Source: Herbaspirillum hiltneri N3 (GTDB taxonomy: Bacteria; Pseudomonadota; Gammaproteobacteria; Burkholderiales; Burkholderiaceae_D). Taken from it: a DNA stretch of 64,000 bases. The stretch is taken from contig NZ_CP011409.1 in the NCBI RefSeq assembly GCF_001267925.1, positions 930,001 to 994,000 on the forward strand. The letters run 5' to 3'. How positions within the stretch are numbered: position 1 is the stretch's first letter; each line of letters starts with the position of its first letter. Position numbers and translations under genes: made by a program. This document shows positions 24,957 to 37,507 of the stretch, one piece after another. The notes beneath the pieces were generated by a model that was not told where the DNA came from, did no database searches, and saw only the letters and a program-made list of their open reading frames with translations.

Positions 24957-26024
24957 ATGAACGCTCTTGAATCCCAGCTCGAATACGCCTTTGGCGACAA
25001 CTTGCCCGCCGTGGGCACAACCATGGAAGTCGCGCCCGGCGTATTGTGGCTACGCATGGGGCTGCCGTTCGCCCTGGACCACATCAACCTGTGGCTGCTG
25101 GAAGACGAGATCGAGACGCCGACCGGACGCGTACGCGGCTGGACCGCGGTCGATTGCGGCATCGCCACCGACGCCACCAGGGAGAGCTGGGAAAGTATTT
25201 TCGCCACGCAACTGCGCGGCTTGCCAATCATTCGCGTACTGGTCACGCATTGTCATCCCGACCATGTCGGCCTGGCGGACTGGCTGTGCGGGCGCTGGCA
25301 TGCGCCGTTGTGGATGAGCACCGGCGATTACGGGTTTGCGCGCTTGATGTCGGCCGGTTTGCCGGGCGCGGACGGCACCTCGGCGGCGCCGCATTTCCGC
25401 CGCCACGGCCTGATTGACGAAGAGCTGATCGCCAAGCTGGCCGGTCGCAACAACTATTACCAGAACCTGGTGCCCAGCGTGCCGCTGGCATACACGCGCA
25501 TGCAGGACCAGCATACGGTGCGCATCGGTGCGCGCGAGTGGCGCGTGATCACCGGCTTCGGCCATTCGCCGGAACATGTCTCGTTGTATGCCGACGATGC
25601 GCGCCTGCTGATTTCCGGCGACATGGTGTTGCCTCGCATCTCGACCAACGTGTCGGTGTTCGCCATCGAGCCGGAAGCCAATCCGGTGCAGCAATACCTC
25701 GATTCGCTGAAAAAATATGCCGGCCTGGCCGACGACACGCTGGTGCTGCCGTCGCACGGCAAACCGTTCCGCGGCTTGCATACGCGCATCGCGCAGCTGA
25801 ACGATCACCACCGCGCGCGTCTGGCGGAAGTGCTGGAGGCGTGCGCGACGCCGAAGACGGCGGTGGAGATATTGCCGGTGATGTTCAAGCGCCCGCTCGA
25901 CACGCATCAGCTGAGTTTTGCGCTGGGCGAGGCGGTGGCGCATTTGCACAAGCTGTGGTTCGACGGCGTGCTGCAACGACGGCTCGGCGACGACGGGATT
26001 TTCCGTTTCATCGTAGCCTCCTGA
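24957..26024 (+). CDS. MBL-fold metallo-hydrolase
   Basis: The protein has 355 residues from the ATG at 24957 (MNALESQLEY). The dinuclear-metal motif THCHPDHVG lies at about 97-105, with further ligands in GFGHSPEHVSLY, ISGDMVLP and LPSHGKPF, in the order expected for glyoxalase II/lactamase-type hydrolases. A C-terminal helical extension (about 285-355) with winged-helix character, as in LACTB2-like proteins, follows. The substrate could be a thioester, lactone or similar. It is divergent from liuR and shares its LiuR-type palindrome, so a link to branched-chain acyl-CoA metabolism is possible. Confidence 0.88.
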   Translation: MNALESQLEYAFGDNLPAVGTTMEVAPGVLWLRMGLPFALDHINLWLLEDEIETPTGRVRGWTAVDCGIATDATRESWESIFATQLRGLPIIRVLVTHCHPDHVGLADWLCGRWHAPLWMSTGDYGFARLMSAGLPGADGTSAAPHFRRHGLIDEELIAKLAGRNNYYQNLVPSVPLAYTRMQDQHTVRIGAREWRVITGFGHSPEHVSLYADDARLLISGDMVLPRISTNVSVFAIEPEANPVQQYLDSLKKYAGLADDTLVLPSHGKPFRGLHTRIAQLNDHHRARLAEVLEACATPKTAVEILPVMFKRPLDTHQLSFALGEAVAHLHKLWFDGVLQRRLGDDGIFRFIVAS

Positions 26025-26031
26025 TGCAATG

Positions 26032-26064
26032 AAAAACGGCCTGCAATCCGCAGGCCGTTTTTTT
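26032..26064. terminator. Bidirectional terminator between the MBL gene and def
   Basis: AAAAACGGCCTGC and GCAGGCCGTTTTT form a perfect stem with a 5-base loop. T runs follow in both directions, so it can serve the convergent MBL and def genes. Confidence 0.9.
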
Positions 26065-26101
26065 CTTGGCAGATCTCGTCACGCGCCTTGCGCGTTGAGG
26101 C

Positions 26102-26614
26102 TTATCCGCGCTTCAGTTCGCGCTCTTCCTTGAGCATCTTGGTCTTGATGCGATTGCGCTTGAGCGGCGACAGGTATTCCACGAAAACCTTGCCCTTGAG
26201 GTGGTCCATCTCATGCTGGATGCAGACTGCCAGCAGGCCGTCGGCTTCCACTTCGAATTCCTTGCCATCGGCATCGAAGGCGCGCGCCTTGACGCGTGCC
26301 GGACGCTCGACGCCGTCGTAAATGCCGGGCACCGACAGGCAGCCTTCGTCGTAGACCTGCTTCTCGTCGCTGGACCAGGTGATTTCCGGATTGATGAACA
26401 CGCGCAGTTCGTTGTTGGTGTCGGATACGTCGATCACGAGCACCTGCTCATGCACGTCGACCTGGGTCGCCGCCAGGCCGACGCCGGGCGCGTCGTACAT
26501 GGTTTCCGCCATGTCGGCGACGAGTTTCTTCAGCCGCTCGTCGAACACGGTGACGGGCTTGGCAACCTTGTGCAGGCGGGGATCCGGGTAACGGAGGATA
26601 TTCAATAAGGCCAT
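26102..26614 (-). CDS. def: Peptide deformylase
   Basis: The protein has 170 residues, the usual bacterial length. All three active-site motifs are present: GVGLAATQ (44-51), EGCLSVPG with metal ligand Cys92, and QHEMDHLKG with His134, Glu135 and His138. It removes the formyl group from the N-terminus of new proteins. It is divergent from the gene preceding dprA, the common def/dprA neighbourhood in betaproteobacteria. No fmt gene follows in the window; convergent transcription with the MBL gene ends the unit. Confidence 0.97.
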   Translation of the reverse strand: MALLNILRYPDPRLHKVAKPVTVFDERLKKLVADMAETMYDAPGVGLAATQVDVHEQVLVIDVSDTNNELRVFINPEITWSSDEKQVYDEGCLSVPGIYDGVERPARVKARAFDADGKEFEVEADGLLAVCIQHEMDHLKGKVFVEYLSPLKRNRIKTKMLKEERELKRG

Positions 26615-26747
26615 ACTTTTTGCTCACTGCGCTATCTGCGCTCTACAGCGATAGCTGAGGGTTGTTCTTGCCAGTTCAAGGAATTGTCGGCAGAATCGAT
26701 GTTTGTTGTCATTATGGCAACAATATTGTTCGGGACGATTCCGTTGA

Positions 26748-27620
26748 GTGCCGCGATTTGTCGCTTTTTTGGGGCGATTTTTGAAAAATTTTATCATAGC
26801 CGCCATGCTTCTCCTCTTGCCGGGCCTGTCTGGCGCTGTTGCGGCCGTCGTTTCGGAGGCTGACGAGGCAGTCACGCAACTGATACCTGCGGTGCGGCGT
26901 GGCGCTTTGCCGCAGACCGTGCAGCGTGCGCAGCAGATACGTCCTGTTGCGCCGCTGCTCATCGACGCCATGCAATTGAGGCACGCTCTGCGCATCGTCG
27001 CAACACCCGGCCGGCCTGCATTGATGAGCAAGGGAGACCGTGTCGCGGTGGCGGGCGATCTTCACGGCATCATCGAATTCCGCATCGTGCGGGCTTCGCT
27101 GAAACTGCTCGATCCGCTGAGCGGCGAACATCTGGGCGACGAAGCCATTGCGCTCGGCAAAGCGGTGCTGCAGCGTGAAGGAACAGGCCGCGCGCATAGC
27201 TTCATCATCACCGCGTCAACGCAAGAAATTATGCCGGGAGACCTGCTGATTCCAGTTGCCGCGCCCGCAGCGAATTCCGCCGCCATCCGGCACGGCGCAG
27301 CGGTGAATGCACGCATCATTTCCATCGCCGGCGGCGCCACACATGCGGCGCAAGATCATGTGATCGGTATCAACAAAGGCGCCCGCGACAACGTCGCCGC
27401 CGGCATGTCGCTGGCGCTGATCGCGACACCGGCGGCGCATCGCGTTGCCGGAAAGGACTCGCAGCAGCAAGCATCCGGATCATCGGAAAACGAGAGCGGC
27501 CGCTTGCTGATATTTCACGTCTACGACAGCGTTTCGTACGGACTCGTCACCGGGGCCGTCGATGCGTTGCAGGTAGGGGACAAGGCGCTCGCGCCATCAA
27601 CGGAATACACACCACATTGA
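26748..27620 (+). CDS. LysM-less relative of the LysM peptidoglycan-binding protein found upstream of dprA
   Basis: The protein has 290 residues from a GTG at 26748; an ATG at 26805 is an alternative. A signal peptide (about 1-33) is followed by a region that matches, from memory, the C-terminal part of the LysM protein usually encoded before dprA in Burkholderiales: SKGDRVAVAGDLHGIIEFRI, DPLSGEHLGDEAIALG, GAAVNARIISIAGG, INKGARDNVAAG and IFHVYDSVSYGLV. The N-terminal LysM repeat is absent. It is probably periplasmic or envelope-attached. Its stop overlaps the dprA start (TTGA), so the two are translationally coupled. Confidence 0.72.
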   Translation: MPRFVAFLGRFLKNFIIAAMLLLLPGLSGAVAAVVSEADEAVTQLIPAVRRGALPQTVQRAQQIRPVAPLLIDAMQLRHALRIVATPGRPALMSKGDRVAVAGDLHGIIEFRIVRASLKLLDPLSGEHLGDEAIALGKAVLQREGTGRAHSFIITASTQEIMPGDLLIPVAAPAANSAAIRHGAAVNARIISIAGGATHAAQDHVIGINKGARDNVAAGMSLALIATPAAHRVAGKDSQQQASGSSENESGRLLIFHVYDSVSYGLVTGAVDALQVGDKALAPSTEYTPH

Positions 27621-28732
27621 CCATCGCCAATTTCAATGACGCAGCCGAGCTGCGCGACTGGATTCGCTTCATGCAAACCGACGGCGTCGGTGTCGACATG
27701 GCGCGCAGATTGCTGTCGACCTTCGGCCTGCCGGGCGACGTCTTCAGCGCCGGTTTCGACGAGCTGCGTGCAGTCGTGCCGGAGCGCATCGCACGCGCGC
27801 TGCTGCAAGCGCCGACCGCCATGATGCAGAACCGGCTCGAACTGACGCTGGACTGGGCCGCACAGCCTGGCCATCGCATCCTCACGCTGGCCGACGCCGA
27901 TTATCCGCAAGCCCTGCTGAACATTTCCGACCCGCCGATCCTGCTCTATATAAAAGGACGCAGCGCGTTGCTGTCGGCGACGTCGCTCGCGGTGGTCGGC
28001 AGCCGCAACGCCACGGCGCAGGGCATGCAGAACGCCGAACGGTTTTCCGAGGCAGCCAGCCGCGCCGGGTTAACGGTGGTGTCGGGGCTGGCGCTGGGTA
28101 TCGACGCGGCGGCGCATCACGGCGGCCTGCGCGGCGAAGGCTCCAGCGTCGCCGTGATCGGCACCGGCATCGACATCGTCTATCCGATGCGTAATCGCGC
28201 GCTTGCGCAACGTCTGGCGGAGGAGGGTTGCATCGTCAGCGAATATCCGCTCGGCATGCCGCCGGTGGCGGCTAATTTCCCGCGCCGCAACCGCATCATT
28301 TCCGGACTGGCGCGTGCAGTGCTGGTGGTCGAAGCCGCGGCGCAATCGGGTTCGCTGATCACGGCGCGCACGGCGGCCGAACAAGGCCGCGATGTGTTCG
28401 CGATTCCCGGCTCGATTCATTCGCCGTTGTCCAAGGGATGCCATCAACTGATCAAGCAGGGCGCCAAACTGGTCGAATCGGAAGAGGATATTCTCGAAGA
28501 ACTCGGCAAGCTGCCGATGCCGATGCAGCCTGCGCAACCCTCCGTCATTACGCGCGCAGACAAGGACGCCGACGCACTGCTCGGCGCGATGGGTTTCGAT
28601 CCGGTTGATGCGGATGTACTCAGCCTGCGCAGCGGTCTTGGCGCTGCCGCGCTGAGCGAGCGGCTGCTATCGCTGGAGCTCGACGGCGCAGTGGAATGTC
28701 TGCCGGGAGGACGTTACAGGCGCGTCAACTGA
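27617..28732 (+). CDS. dprA: DNA-processing protein DprA (transformation)
   Basis: The protein has 371 residues from a TTG that overlaps the upstream stop. Order: an N-terminal SAM-like helical region, the Rossmann-like DprA core (VGSRNATAQGMQNAERF; VVSGLALGIDAAAHHGGL; IGTGIDIVYPMRN; SEYPLGMPPVAANFPRRNRIISGL; GSLITARTAAEQGRDVFAIPG) and a C-terminal winged helix (about 315-371). It loads RecA on incoming single-stranded DNA during natural transformation. The unusual TTG start and overlap suggest expression tied to the gene before it. Confidence 0.95.
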   Translation: MTIANFNDAAELRDWIRFMQTDGVGVDMARRLLSTFGLPGDVFSAGFDELRAVVPERIARALLQAPTAMMQNRLELTLDWAAQPGHRILTLADADYPQALLNISDPPILLYIKGRSALLSATSLAVVGSRNATAQGMQNAERFSEAASRAGLTVVSGLALGIDAAAHHGGLRGEGSSVAVIGTGIDIVYPMRNRALAQRLAEEGCIVSEYPLGMPPVAANFPRRNRIISGLARAVLVVEAAAQSGSLITARTAAEQGRDVFAIPGSIHSPLSKGCHQLIKQGAKLVESEEDILEELGKLPMPMQPAQPSVITRADKDADALLGAMGFDPVDADVLSLRSGLGAAALSERLLSLELDGAVECLPGGRYRRVN

Positions 28733-28891
28733 TGCACGTAAATTGCGCAAAAAACGGACCTCAGGCAATGACTCGCGCAATCAGATAACGGCCAGACAAC
28801 AACTCGCAAGATATTCTGCGCAAATCTCAAAATCCTGCCATACTGGATTCGTAGACTTGTGTTGTGTCAACCTTCGCGATAGAGTAGAGCC

Positions 28892-29368
28892 ATGTTTGAC
28901 GTCCTTGTTTATCTGTACGAAACCTACTATCGCCCCGATGCCTGCCCTGAACCAGCGGCCTTGGTCAAGAAATTGACCGCCATTGGTTTTGAGGACGAGG
29001 AAATCACCAGGGCGCTCGGTTGGCTCACCGATCTGGAAGAAGCCAATCACGAGTTCGCTGATCAATATCCCCAGCAAACCGCCTTCTCCTTCGGTATCCG
29101 AATTTATGCCCAGCAAGAGATGGATGTGCTTGGCACCGAAGCCGTCGGCTTCATCCAGTTCCTCGAATCCGCCAAGATGCTCAACGCCGTGCAGCGCGAA
29201 ATCGTCATCGAACGCGCGCTCGCAGTCGGCGACGCGCCGGTGTCGCTGGAAAAGCTCAAGGTCATCGTGCTGATGGTCTTGTGGAGCCAGGGCAAGGAGC
29301 CGGACGGCCTGATGTTCGACGAGCTGTTCCTCGACGAAGACGATGCGGAACCGCGATTGTTGCACTGA
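28892..29368 (+). CDS. smg: Smg family protein (DUF494)
   Basis: The protein has 158 residues. It begins [15 protein letters not shown] and has [23 protein letters not shown] and the C-terminal [12 protein letters not shown], typical of Smg/DUF494 proteins. This small acidic protein lies beside dprA and topoisomerase genes in beta- and gammaproteobacteria, exactly as here. Its biochemical role is not established. It follows dprA by about 160 bases and precedes topB. Confidence 0.95.
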   Translation: MFDVLVYLYETYYRPDACPEPAALVKKLTAIGFEDEEITRALGWLTDLEEANHEFADQYPQQTAFSFGIRIYAQQEMDVLGTEAVGFIQFLESAKMLNAVQREIVIERALAVGDAPVSLEKLKVIVLMVLWSQGKEPDGLMFDELFLDEDDAEPRLLH

Positions 29369-29403
29369 CTCCCGGTTCAATTTTGCATTCAAGACAACAA
29401 AAG

Positions 29404-29429
29404 ACGGCGTCCCTTGCGGCGCCGTTTTT
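29404..29429 (+). terminator. Probable terminator after smg
   Basis: ACGGCG (29404-29409) and CGCCGT (29420-29425) form a short GC stem followed by TTTTT. It is weaker than other terminators in the window but lies just past the smg stop. Confidence 0.6.
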
Positions 29430-29746
29430 CATGTTGCGGCCGCTTCGCATGCACACTGCCAGGCGGCATGTGCAGATGTGCTGCACCGTGCCGGGGCACG
29501 CTTGTTTTTCCCGATTTCGTCTGCAGATTGTCCAAAGCCGGTACGTCCGGGGGGAGCCACGGCCTTCTTGCCGCGCTTGCCGTTTGTTCTGCAACGCGCT
29601 TATCATTCCCCCGCACTGCTCAAATATTAGCTACTATATAAAAAGCATATTGCCAATACGCAATAAAAATTGCGCTTCAGCGCCACATATTGGCGCGGCC
29701 GGGCAGCAGCCTACGACCCCTTTGCATCCTCTTTGAGATCACATTT
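29430..29746 (+). other. Intergenic region upstream of topB
   Basis: About 320 bases without a supported gene. The last 110 bases are AT-rich (around TAGCTACTATATAAAAAGCATATTG, 29628-29652) and probably contain the topB promoter. No conserved RNA or terminator beyond the smg hairpin is seen. Overlapping open frames lack credible starts and product similarity. Confidence 0.55.
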
Positions 29747-32401
<2,655 letters not shown>

Positions 32402-32419
32402 TCAATCATCGGCGCACAA

Positions 32420-32447
32420 AAAAAGCCCTCGGTAACGAGGGCTTTTT
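32420..32447 (+). terminator. Rho-independent terminator after topB
   Basis: AAAAAGCCCTCG and CGAGGGCTTTTT form a perfect stem with a GTAA loop, immediately after the topB stop. The A/T arms would also allow termination of the convergent xth transcript. Confidence 0.92.
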
Positions 32448-32499
32448 CATGGTTGGTACAGATACGGATGCAAACGCTATCCTGCATTCCTCACGTTCA

Positions 32500-33273
32500 T
32501 CACTTGTAATCGATCGTCAGCGGCGCATGGTCCGAGAAGCGCGCGGTCTTGTAGATCGCTGCGGTCTTTGCCTTCTTGGCGATGCCGGCGGTGGCGATGT
32601 GATAGTCGATGCGCCAGCCGACGTTGTTGGCCCAGGCCTGGCCGCGGTTGCTCCACCAGGTGTAGGCGTCGCCGGTGGTTTCCGGATGGATGGTGCGGTA
32701 GACGTCGACCAGGCCGAGTTCATCGAACACGCGTGTCAGCCAGGCGCGTTCTTCCGGCAGGAAGCCCGAGTTCTTCTGGTTGCTCTTCCAGTTCTTCAGG
32801 TCGATTTCCTTGTGGGCGATGTTCCAGTCGCCGCAGATGACGATTTCACGGCCGCTGTTCTTGAGCTCCTGCAAGTGCGGCAGGAACACTTCCATGAAAC
32901 GGAATTTGGCTTGCTGGCGCTCTTCGCTCGACGAGCCCGAGGGGCAGTACAGCGAGATCACGGTGAGGTCGCCGAAGTCGCATTCGACGTAGCGGCCTTC
33001 ATCGTCGAACTCCTGCACGCCGAAGCCGATACGCACCGCGTTCGGGGTGCGCTTGCTGTAGACGCCGACGCCCGAGTAGCCCTTCTTCTCGGCGTAGTGG
33101 AAATGGCCCACGTAGCCTTCCGGCGCGAGGAACTCGGGCGACATGTCGGCTTCCTGGGCCTTCAGTTCCTGCACGCAGATGAAGTCGGCGGATTCCTTGG
33201 CCATCCACTCGAAGAAACCCTTTTTGGCGGCGGAACGGATGCCGTTGAGATTGGCGGAGACGATTTTTGGCAT
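32500..33273 (-). CDS. xth: Exodeoxyribonuclease III
   Basis: The protein has 257 residues. All endonuclease/exonuclease/phosphatase-family motifs are present in order: ANLNGIR (7-13), [26 protein letters not shown] (about 147-154), [12 protein letters not shown] and [10 protein letters not shown] at the end. It cleaves at abasic sites and degrades 3' ends in base-excision repair. It is divergent from pyrE across about 130 bases, an arrangement often seen in betaproteobacteria. Confidence 0.96.
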   Translation of the reverse strand: MPKIVSANLNGIRSAAKKGFFEWMAKESADFICVQELKAQEADMSPEFLAPEGYVGHFHYAEKKGYSGVGVYSKRTPNAVRIGFGVQEFDDEGRYVECDFGDLTVISLYCPSGSSSEERQQAKFRFMEVFLPHLQELKNSGREIVICGDWNIAHKEIDLKNWKSNQKNSGFLPEERAWLTRVFDELGLVDVYRTIHPETTGDAYTWWSNRGQAWANNVGWRIDYHIATAGIAKKAKTAAIYKTARFSDHAPLTIDYK

Positions 33274-33402
33274 GGTTTTCGGAGATCAAAAGTCAGGCGC
33301 GTAGCATACCTGATTCATTTAAAATGTGGGTCTTGCACACCCGGAGCCGGATCCCGGCACGTAGGACGGGTTTCTTCGCAGACAATTTTCCAGGAATGTA
33401 TT

Positions 33403-34068
33403 TTGAGCAACTTACGACAAGAATTCATTGAGTTCGCCGTGTCCGCAGGCGTGTTGCGCTTCGGCGAGTTCGTCACCAAGGCCGGCCGCACTTCGCCTTA
33501 CTTCTTCAATGCGGGGCTGTTCAACGAAGGCGCGGCGCTGGCCAGGGTGGCGCAGTTCTATGCCCAGACCTTGCAGGAGTCCGGCCTGCAATACGACATG
33601 CTGTTCGGTCCCGCCTACAAGGGCATCACGCTGGCCTCCGCCACCGCCGTTGCGCTGGCGGGCCAGGGCCGCAACGTGCCGTTCGCCTACAACCGCAAGG
33701 AAGCCAAAGACCACGGCGAAGGCGGCACCATCGTCGGCGCCAAGCTGCAAGGCCGCGTGGTGATCATTGACGACGTGATTTCAGCCGGCACCTCGGTGCG
33801 CGAATCGGTGGACATGATCCGCGCTGCCGGAGCTACTCCCTGCGCGGTCCTGATCGCGCTGGATCGCATGGAGCGCTCGGGCAAGGACGACGCCCTGTCG
33901 GCGCTGTCGGCGGTGCAGGAAGTGGGCAAGGCCTACGACATGCCGGTGATCTCGATCGGCAATCTCAACGACTTGCTGCAATACCTGGCGCAGGCCGGCG
34001 CCGACGCGCAGCTGTCGCAGTACAAGGACGCCGTGGCGGCTTACCGCGCGCGTTACGGCGTGCAATAA
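33403..34068 (+). CDS. pyrE: Orotate phosphoribosyltransferase
   Basis: The protein has 221 residues from a TTG at 33403 ([17 protein letters not shown]). An AGGA lies about eight bases upstream, and no in-frame ATG is nearby; the long frame upstream to 32449 is antisense to xth. The PRPP-binding motif [14 protein letters not shown] and the catalytic loop around [11 protein letters not shown] are complete. It makes orotidine 5'-monophosphate from orotate and PRPP in pyrimidine synthesis. The TTG start may lower translation. Confidence 0.96.
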   Translation: MSNLRQEFIEFAVSAGVLRFGEFVTKAGRTSPYFFNAGLFNEGAALARVAQFYAQTLQESGLQYDMLFGPAYKGITLASATAVALAGQGRNVPFAYNRKEAKDHGEGGTIVGAKLQGRVVIIDDVISAGTSVRESVDMIRAAGATPCAVLIALDRMERSGKDDALSALSAVQEVGKAYDMPVISIGNLNDLLQYLAQAGADAQLSQYKDAVAAYRARYGVQ

Positions 34069-34095
34069 ACGCTGTTGCCGCAAGCGGCAGGCCAC

Positions 34096-34133
34096 AAAAA
34101 ATGCCCCGGGTCATGGCGACGCGGGGCATTTTT
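34096..34133. terminator. Bidirectional terminator between pyrE and the LapA-like gene
   Basis: AAAAAATGCCCC and GGGGCATTTTT form a perfect stem around a loop of about 14 bases, with T runs on both strands. It lies between two convergent genes. Confidence 0.88.
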
Positions 34134-34177
34134 CCATCTGCTGCGTTTTGTGTTGGTCGTGCCTTTTGCAGCAGGCG

Positions 34178-34690
34178 TCAGACCGTAGCTCTGATGGCTG
34201 CTGTGCCGGTCGTGCCGACTCCCAGGCGCTGCAGGCGATCATCGAGCTCGCCGATCTGCGCCGCCACTGCGTTTTCGGTCAGCTGGCCGCGTTGCTGGAT
34301 GTCCTGCTGCACCGATTCGATCTTGTTGGTCAACGCGCTCAGGTGGGCGTTCTGGCGTTGCTGCAGCTGCTGCAATTCGCTTTGCAGGTAGCCGCGCAAT
34401 TCGATGAAGCGCGATTTTTCAGCCTGGTCGGCCAACTCGCGCTGCATATCGAGCTGTTTGGTCAGCCGCCGCGCTTCGAACAGTGCGCTGGTTTGCAGCG
34501 CCATCACGTACAGCAGGAAGGCTGCGGCGAGGACCACCACCACGCCCAGCATCACCAGGCCCAGCGGCGCCTGGAAGTCGGTAAACACCAGCGTCAGCGG
34601 CGTTGGCGCCAGGAAGGCTTCCCAGTTGACGGCGGCGAAGATGGCGACCAGCGCCAGCACCACGATCATAAAAGTTGTGCGAAATCTCAT
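34178..34690 (-). CDS. LapA-domain inner-membrane protein with coiled coil
   Basis: The protein has 170 residues from the ATG at 34690, chosen for an AGGAG seven bases upstream; the frame continues to 35071 without family support. Two membrane helices (about 6-25, FMIVVLALVAIFAAVNW, and 42-64, LGLVMLGVVVVLAAAFLLYVM) are followed by a long Gln/Leu-rich coiled coil (about 68-150). This is the lipopolysaccharide assembly protein A (LapA/YciS) layout. In E. coli, LapA with LapB scaffolds LPS synthesis. No lapB is adjacent, so the role is tentative. Confidence 0.82.
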   Translation of the reverse strand: MRFRTTFMIVVLALVAIFAAVNWEAFLAPTPLTLVFTDFQAPLGLVMLGVVVVLAAAFLLYVMALQTSALFEARRLTKQLDMQRELADQAEKSRFIELRGYLQSELQQLQQRQNAHLSALTNKIESVQQDIQQRGQLTENAVAAQIGELDDRLQRLGVGTTGTAAIRATV

Positions 34691-34822
34691 GAGCATTCTC
34701 CTGTTGTTCGAATAATGTCCGATCAGGACGCGCACGACCGCATCGGGCGCGTCATCTGGAGTTTGGACCGGCCGCGCGCCATGCCGTTCCTTCGTGAGCG
34801 GAAACAATGTCTGACAGGCAAT

Positions 34823-34851
34823 AAAAAAGCCCTCTTGCGAGGGCTTTTTTT
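34823..34851 (-). terminator. Rho-independent terminator after the dioxygenase gene
   Basis: AAAAAAGCCCTC and GAGGGCTTTTTT form a perfect stem with a TTGC loop, just beyond the stop of the TauD/TfdA gene on the minus strand. Confidence 0.9.
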
Positions 34852-34877
34852 GTCGATTCTTGCCGGATCGGCAAGCT

Positions 34878-35774
34878 TCAGACCGGGACGTCGCCTTCGA
34901 CGGTGGTGCGATACAGCGTGCGGCGCAGGTGTTGCGGCGTGATGGCGGCGTAGTGCTGGGTGCTGCGGTTGTCCCAGAACACGATGTCGTGCGGTTGCCA
35001 TTGATGGCGGTAGACGTTCTCGGGGCGCGTGACGTGTGCATGCAAGGTCTTGAGCAGTTCATTGCTTTCATCGCGCGGGATGCCGATGATGTGCGAGGTG
35101 AAGCCTTCGCTGACGAACAGGATCTTGCGGCCGCTTTCCGGATGCGTGGTGACGACCGGATGCTCCACCGGCGGTACTTCGTCGATCTGCTTTTGCGTCA
35201 GCTCCGGACGCCACGGCGACAGCTTGCGCAGCCGTTCGTAGCGGTAGATGTAGGAATGGACCGCGCGTTTGCCTTCCAGCAGCTTCTTGATCCCGGCCGG
35301 CAGCGTGTCGTAGGCGTCGGCGGTGTTGGCGAACAGCGTGTCGCCCTGTTCCGCCGGTAGCTCCTGCGAATGCAGCAGCGCACCCAGGCTGGGTTTGGGC
35401 ATGTACGAGAGATCCGAATGCCAGTCGGCGCCGGCGTCGACCAGGCCGATCGGCTTGCCGTCTTCGAGCACGTTGGAGACGATCAGGATTTCCGGGTAAT
35501 TCTTCAGGTGGAAGCGGTTGAGTACATGCACCTGCAACGGGCCGAAACGGCGGCTGAAGGCGACATGCTGGTCCGGCGTGATGCGCTGGTCGCGGAACAC
35601 CACCACGCCGTGCCTGACCAGCGCCGCGCGGATGTCGGCCACTTCGCGGTCGGAGACCGGCAGGTTGAGGTCGAGGCCGGTGATTTCGGCGCCCAGCGGG
35701 CCGCCGAAGGCGCGGATAGTGAAATCTTGTTCCGCAGCGGCGGAAGGGGTTTGCAGTGCGCTTGCGCTGGACAT
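34878..35774 (-). CDS. TauD/TfdA-family Fe(II)/2-oxoglutarate dioxygenase
   Basis: The protein has 298 residues from the ATG at 35774; the frame to 35861 adds a Pro-rich stretch with no family match. The iron triad is His119 and Asp121 (DWHSD) plus His274 (TQHYA), and Arg285 (LRRTLYRT) binds 2-oxoglutarate. It should hydroxylate a small substrate such as taurine, another sulfonate or an aryloxy acid. No sulfonate transporter is adjacent, so the substrate is open. A single-gene unit with its own terminator. Confidence 0.92.
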   Translation of the reverse strand: MSSASALQTPSAAAEQDFTIRAFGGPLGAEITGLDLNLPVSDREVADIRAALVRHGVVVFRDQRITPDQHVAFSRRFGPLQVHVLNRFHLKNYPEILIVSNVLEDGKPIGLVDAGADWHSDLSYMPKPSLGALLHSQELPAEQGDTLFANTADAYDTLPAGIKKLLEGKRAVHSYIYRYERLRKLSPWRPELTQKQIDEVPPVEHPVVTTHPESGRKILFVSEGFTSHIIGIPRDESNELLKTLHAHVTRPENVYRHQWQPHDIVFWDNRSTQHYAAITPQHLRRTLYRTTVEGDVPV

Positions 35775-35946
35775 GACGAATCTGGCTCCGTTGCCGGGCG
35801 GCGGTGGTCGGCTTGCGATTGGCTTGCGATTAGCGACCCCGCCCCGAGGGTGGTAAAACAAGGATTACACCCCTCGCCAGTCAGGCCAGCAAGTAATAAG
35901 TTCTCATAACCATATGTGTTTTCTGCGCACTCCGCGGCGCAGAAAC

Positions 35947-35973
35947 GAAAAAGCCGCTGCAACAGCAGCGGCT
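35947..35973 (-). terminator. Rho-independent terminator after gatB
   Basis: AGCCGCTGC (35952-35960) pairs perfectly with GCAGCGGCT (35965-35973) around AACA. On the minus strand it ends in TTTTT. It lies 31 bases past the gatB stop. Confidence 0.88.
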
Positions 35974-36003
35974 TCGGTCGTTGGCGCAATCAAAACGCCG
36001 TGG

Positions 36004-37464
36004 TCAGGCCGTCAATTTCTTGCGCAGCAACTCGGTCAGTTGCGCCGGATTGGCCTTGCCCTTGGTGGCTTTCATGGCCTGGCCGATCAGGGCGTTGATG
36101 GCCTGTTCCTTGCCGGAACGGAACTCCGCCACCGACTTTTCGTTGGCCGCCAGCACCTGGTCGACGATGGCTTCCAGTGCGCCGCTGTCGGAAATCTGCT
36201 TCAGACCCTTGGCGTCGATGATGTCGTCGGCCAGCGTGTCCTTGTCGGATTTGGCTTCCCACATGCCGGCGAAGACTTCCTTGGCGATCTTGTTGGAAAT
36301 GGTGCCGTCGGCGATGCGCTTCAGCAGCAGCGCCAATTGCACCGCGCTGACCGGCGCGGCGGCAATGTCCGTGTCTTCGCGGTTCAGTGTCGAGGCGACG
36401 TCGCCCATGAGCCAGTTGGCGGCGGGTTTGGCCTGCTCCTTGCCGGCGGCGGCAACCACCGCTTCGAAATAGGACGCCATCGCCTTCGATTGCGTCAGCA
36501 CGGCGGCGTCGTATTCAGGCAGTGCGTAATCGCCGACGAAACGTTCGCGCATCGCGCCCGGCAATTCCGGCATGGTGGCTTTGACACGTTCGATCCACTC
36601 TTGCGCGATCACCAGCGGCGGCAAATCCGGATCGGGGAAGTAGCGGTAATCCTGCGCGTCTTCCTTGCTGCGCATGGAGCGCGTTTCCTTCTTGTCCGGA
36701 TCGTACAGGCGCGTTTCCTGCACCACGGTGCCGCCGTCTTCGATCAGCTCGACCTGGCGCCGCACTTCGTAGTTGATCGCGTCTTCCATGAAGCGGAAGG
36801 AGTTGAGGTTCTTGATCTCGCAGCGGGTGCCGAATTCCTTCTGGCCGACCGGGCGCACCGAGACGTTGGCGTCGCAGCGGAACGAGCCCTCCTGCATGTT
36901 GCCGTCGCAGATGCCCAGCCACATCACCAGCGAGTGCAGCGCCTTGGCGTAGGCCACGGCTTCGGCGGCGCTGCGCATGTCGGGCTCGGTGACGATTTCC
37001 AGCAGCGGCGTGCCGGCGCGGTTGAGATCGATGCCCGTCATGCCCTGGTAGTCTTCATGCAGCGATTTTCCGGCATCTTCCTCGAGGTGGGCGCGGGTCA
37101 GTTGCAGCGTCTTGATTTCAGCCTTGCCGTCCTTCTCGAGCACGAAGGAAATCTTGCCGCCCTGGACCACCGGGATTTCAAACTGGCTGATCTGGTAACC
37201 CTTGGGCAGGTCGGGATAGAAATAATTTTTCCGTGCAAATACCGAGCGCGGCGCAATCGTCGCACCGATCGCCAGGCCGAACTGGATGGCACGCTCGACC
37301 GCGCCTTTGTTGAGCACCGGCAGCACGCCCGGCAAGGCCAGGTCGACCGGGCTGGCCTGGGTGTTGGGAGCGGAGCCGAACCGGGTCGATGAGCCGCTGA
37401 AAATTTTGGATTCGGTCGAAAGCTGTGTGTGCGTTTCCAGACCGATGACGACTTCCCACTGCAT
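36004..37464 (-). CDS. gatB: Asp/Glu-tRNA(Asn/Gln) amidotransferase subunit B
   Basis: The protein has 486 residues from the ATG at 37464, with AGGA six bases upstream. It begins [17 protein letters not shown] and has the GatB signature ALGEALxY-like [14 protein letters not shown] and [23 protein letters not shown], plus the C-terminal YqeY-like tail domain (about 340-486). It activates mischarged Glu-tRNA(Gln) or Asp-tRNA(Asn) for amidation. It is the last gene of gatC-gatA-gatB and starts 43 bases after gatA. Confidence 0.97.
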   Translation of the reverse strand: MQWEVVIGLETHTQLSTESKIFSGSSTRFGSAPNTQASPVDLALPGVLPVLNKGAVERAIQFGLAIGATIAPRSVFARKNYFYPDLPKGYQISQFEIPVVQGGKISFVLEKDGKAEIKTLQLTRAHLEEDAGKSLHEDYQGMTGIDLNRAGTPLLEIVTEPDMRSAAEAVAYAKALHSLVMWLGICDGNMQEGSFRCDANVSVRPVGQKEFGTRCEIKNLNSFRFMEDAINYEVRRQVELIEDGGTVVQETRLYDPDKKETRSMRSKEDAQDYRYFPDPDLPPLVIAQEWIERVKATMPELPGAMRERFVGDYALPEYDAAVLTQSKAMASYFEAVVAAAGKEQAKPAANWLMGDVASTLNREDTDIAAAPVSAVQLALLLKRIADGTISNKIAKEVFAGMWEAKSDKDTLADDIIDAKGLKQISDSGALEAIVDQVLAANEKSVAEFRSGKEQAINALIGQAMKATKGKANPAQLTELLRKKLTA

Positions 37465-37507
37465 AGTATTCCTCGCTGATGTGTTCGTTTTACCTTGCGC
37501 AAGCCGC

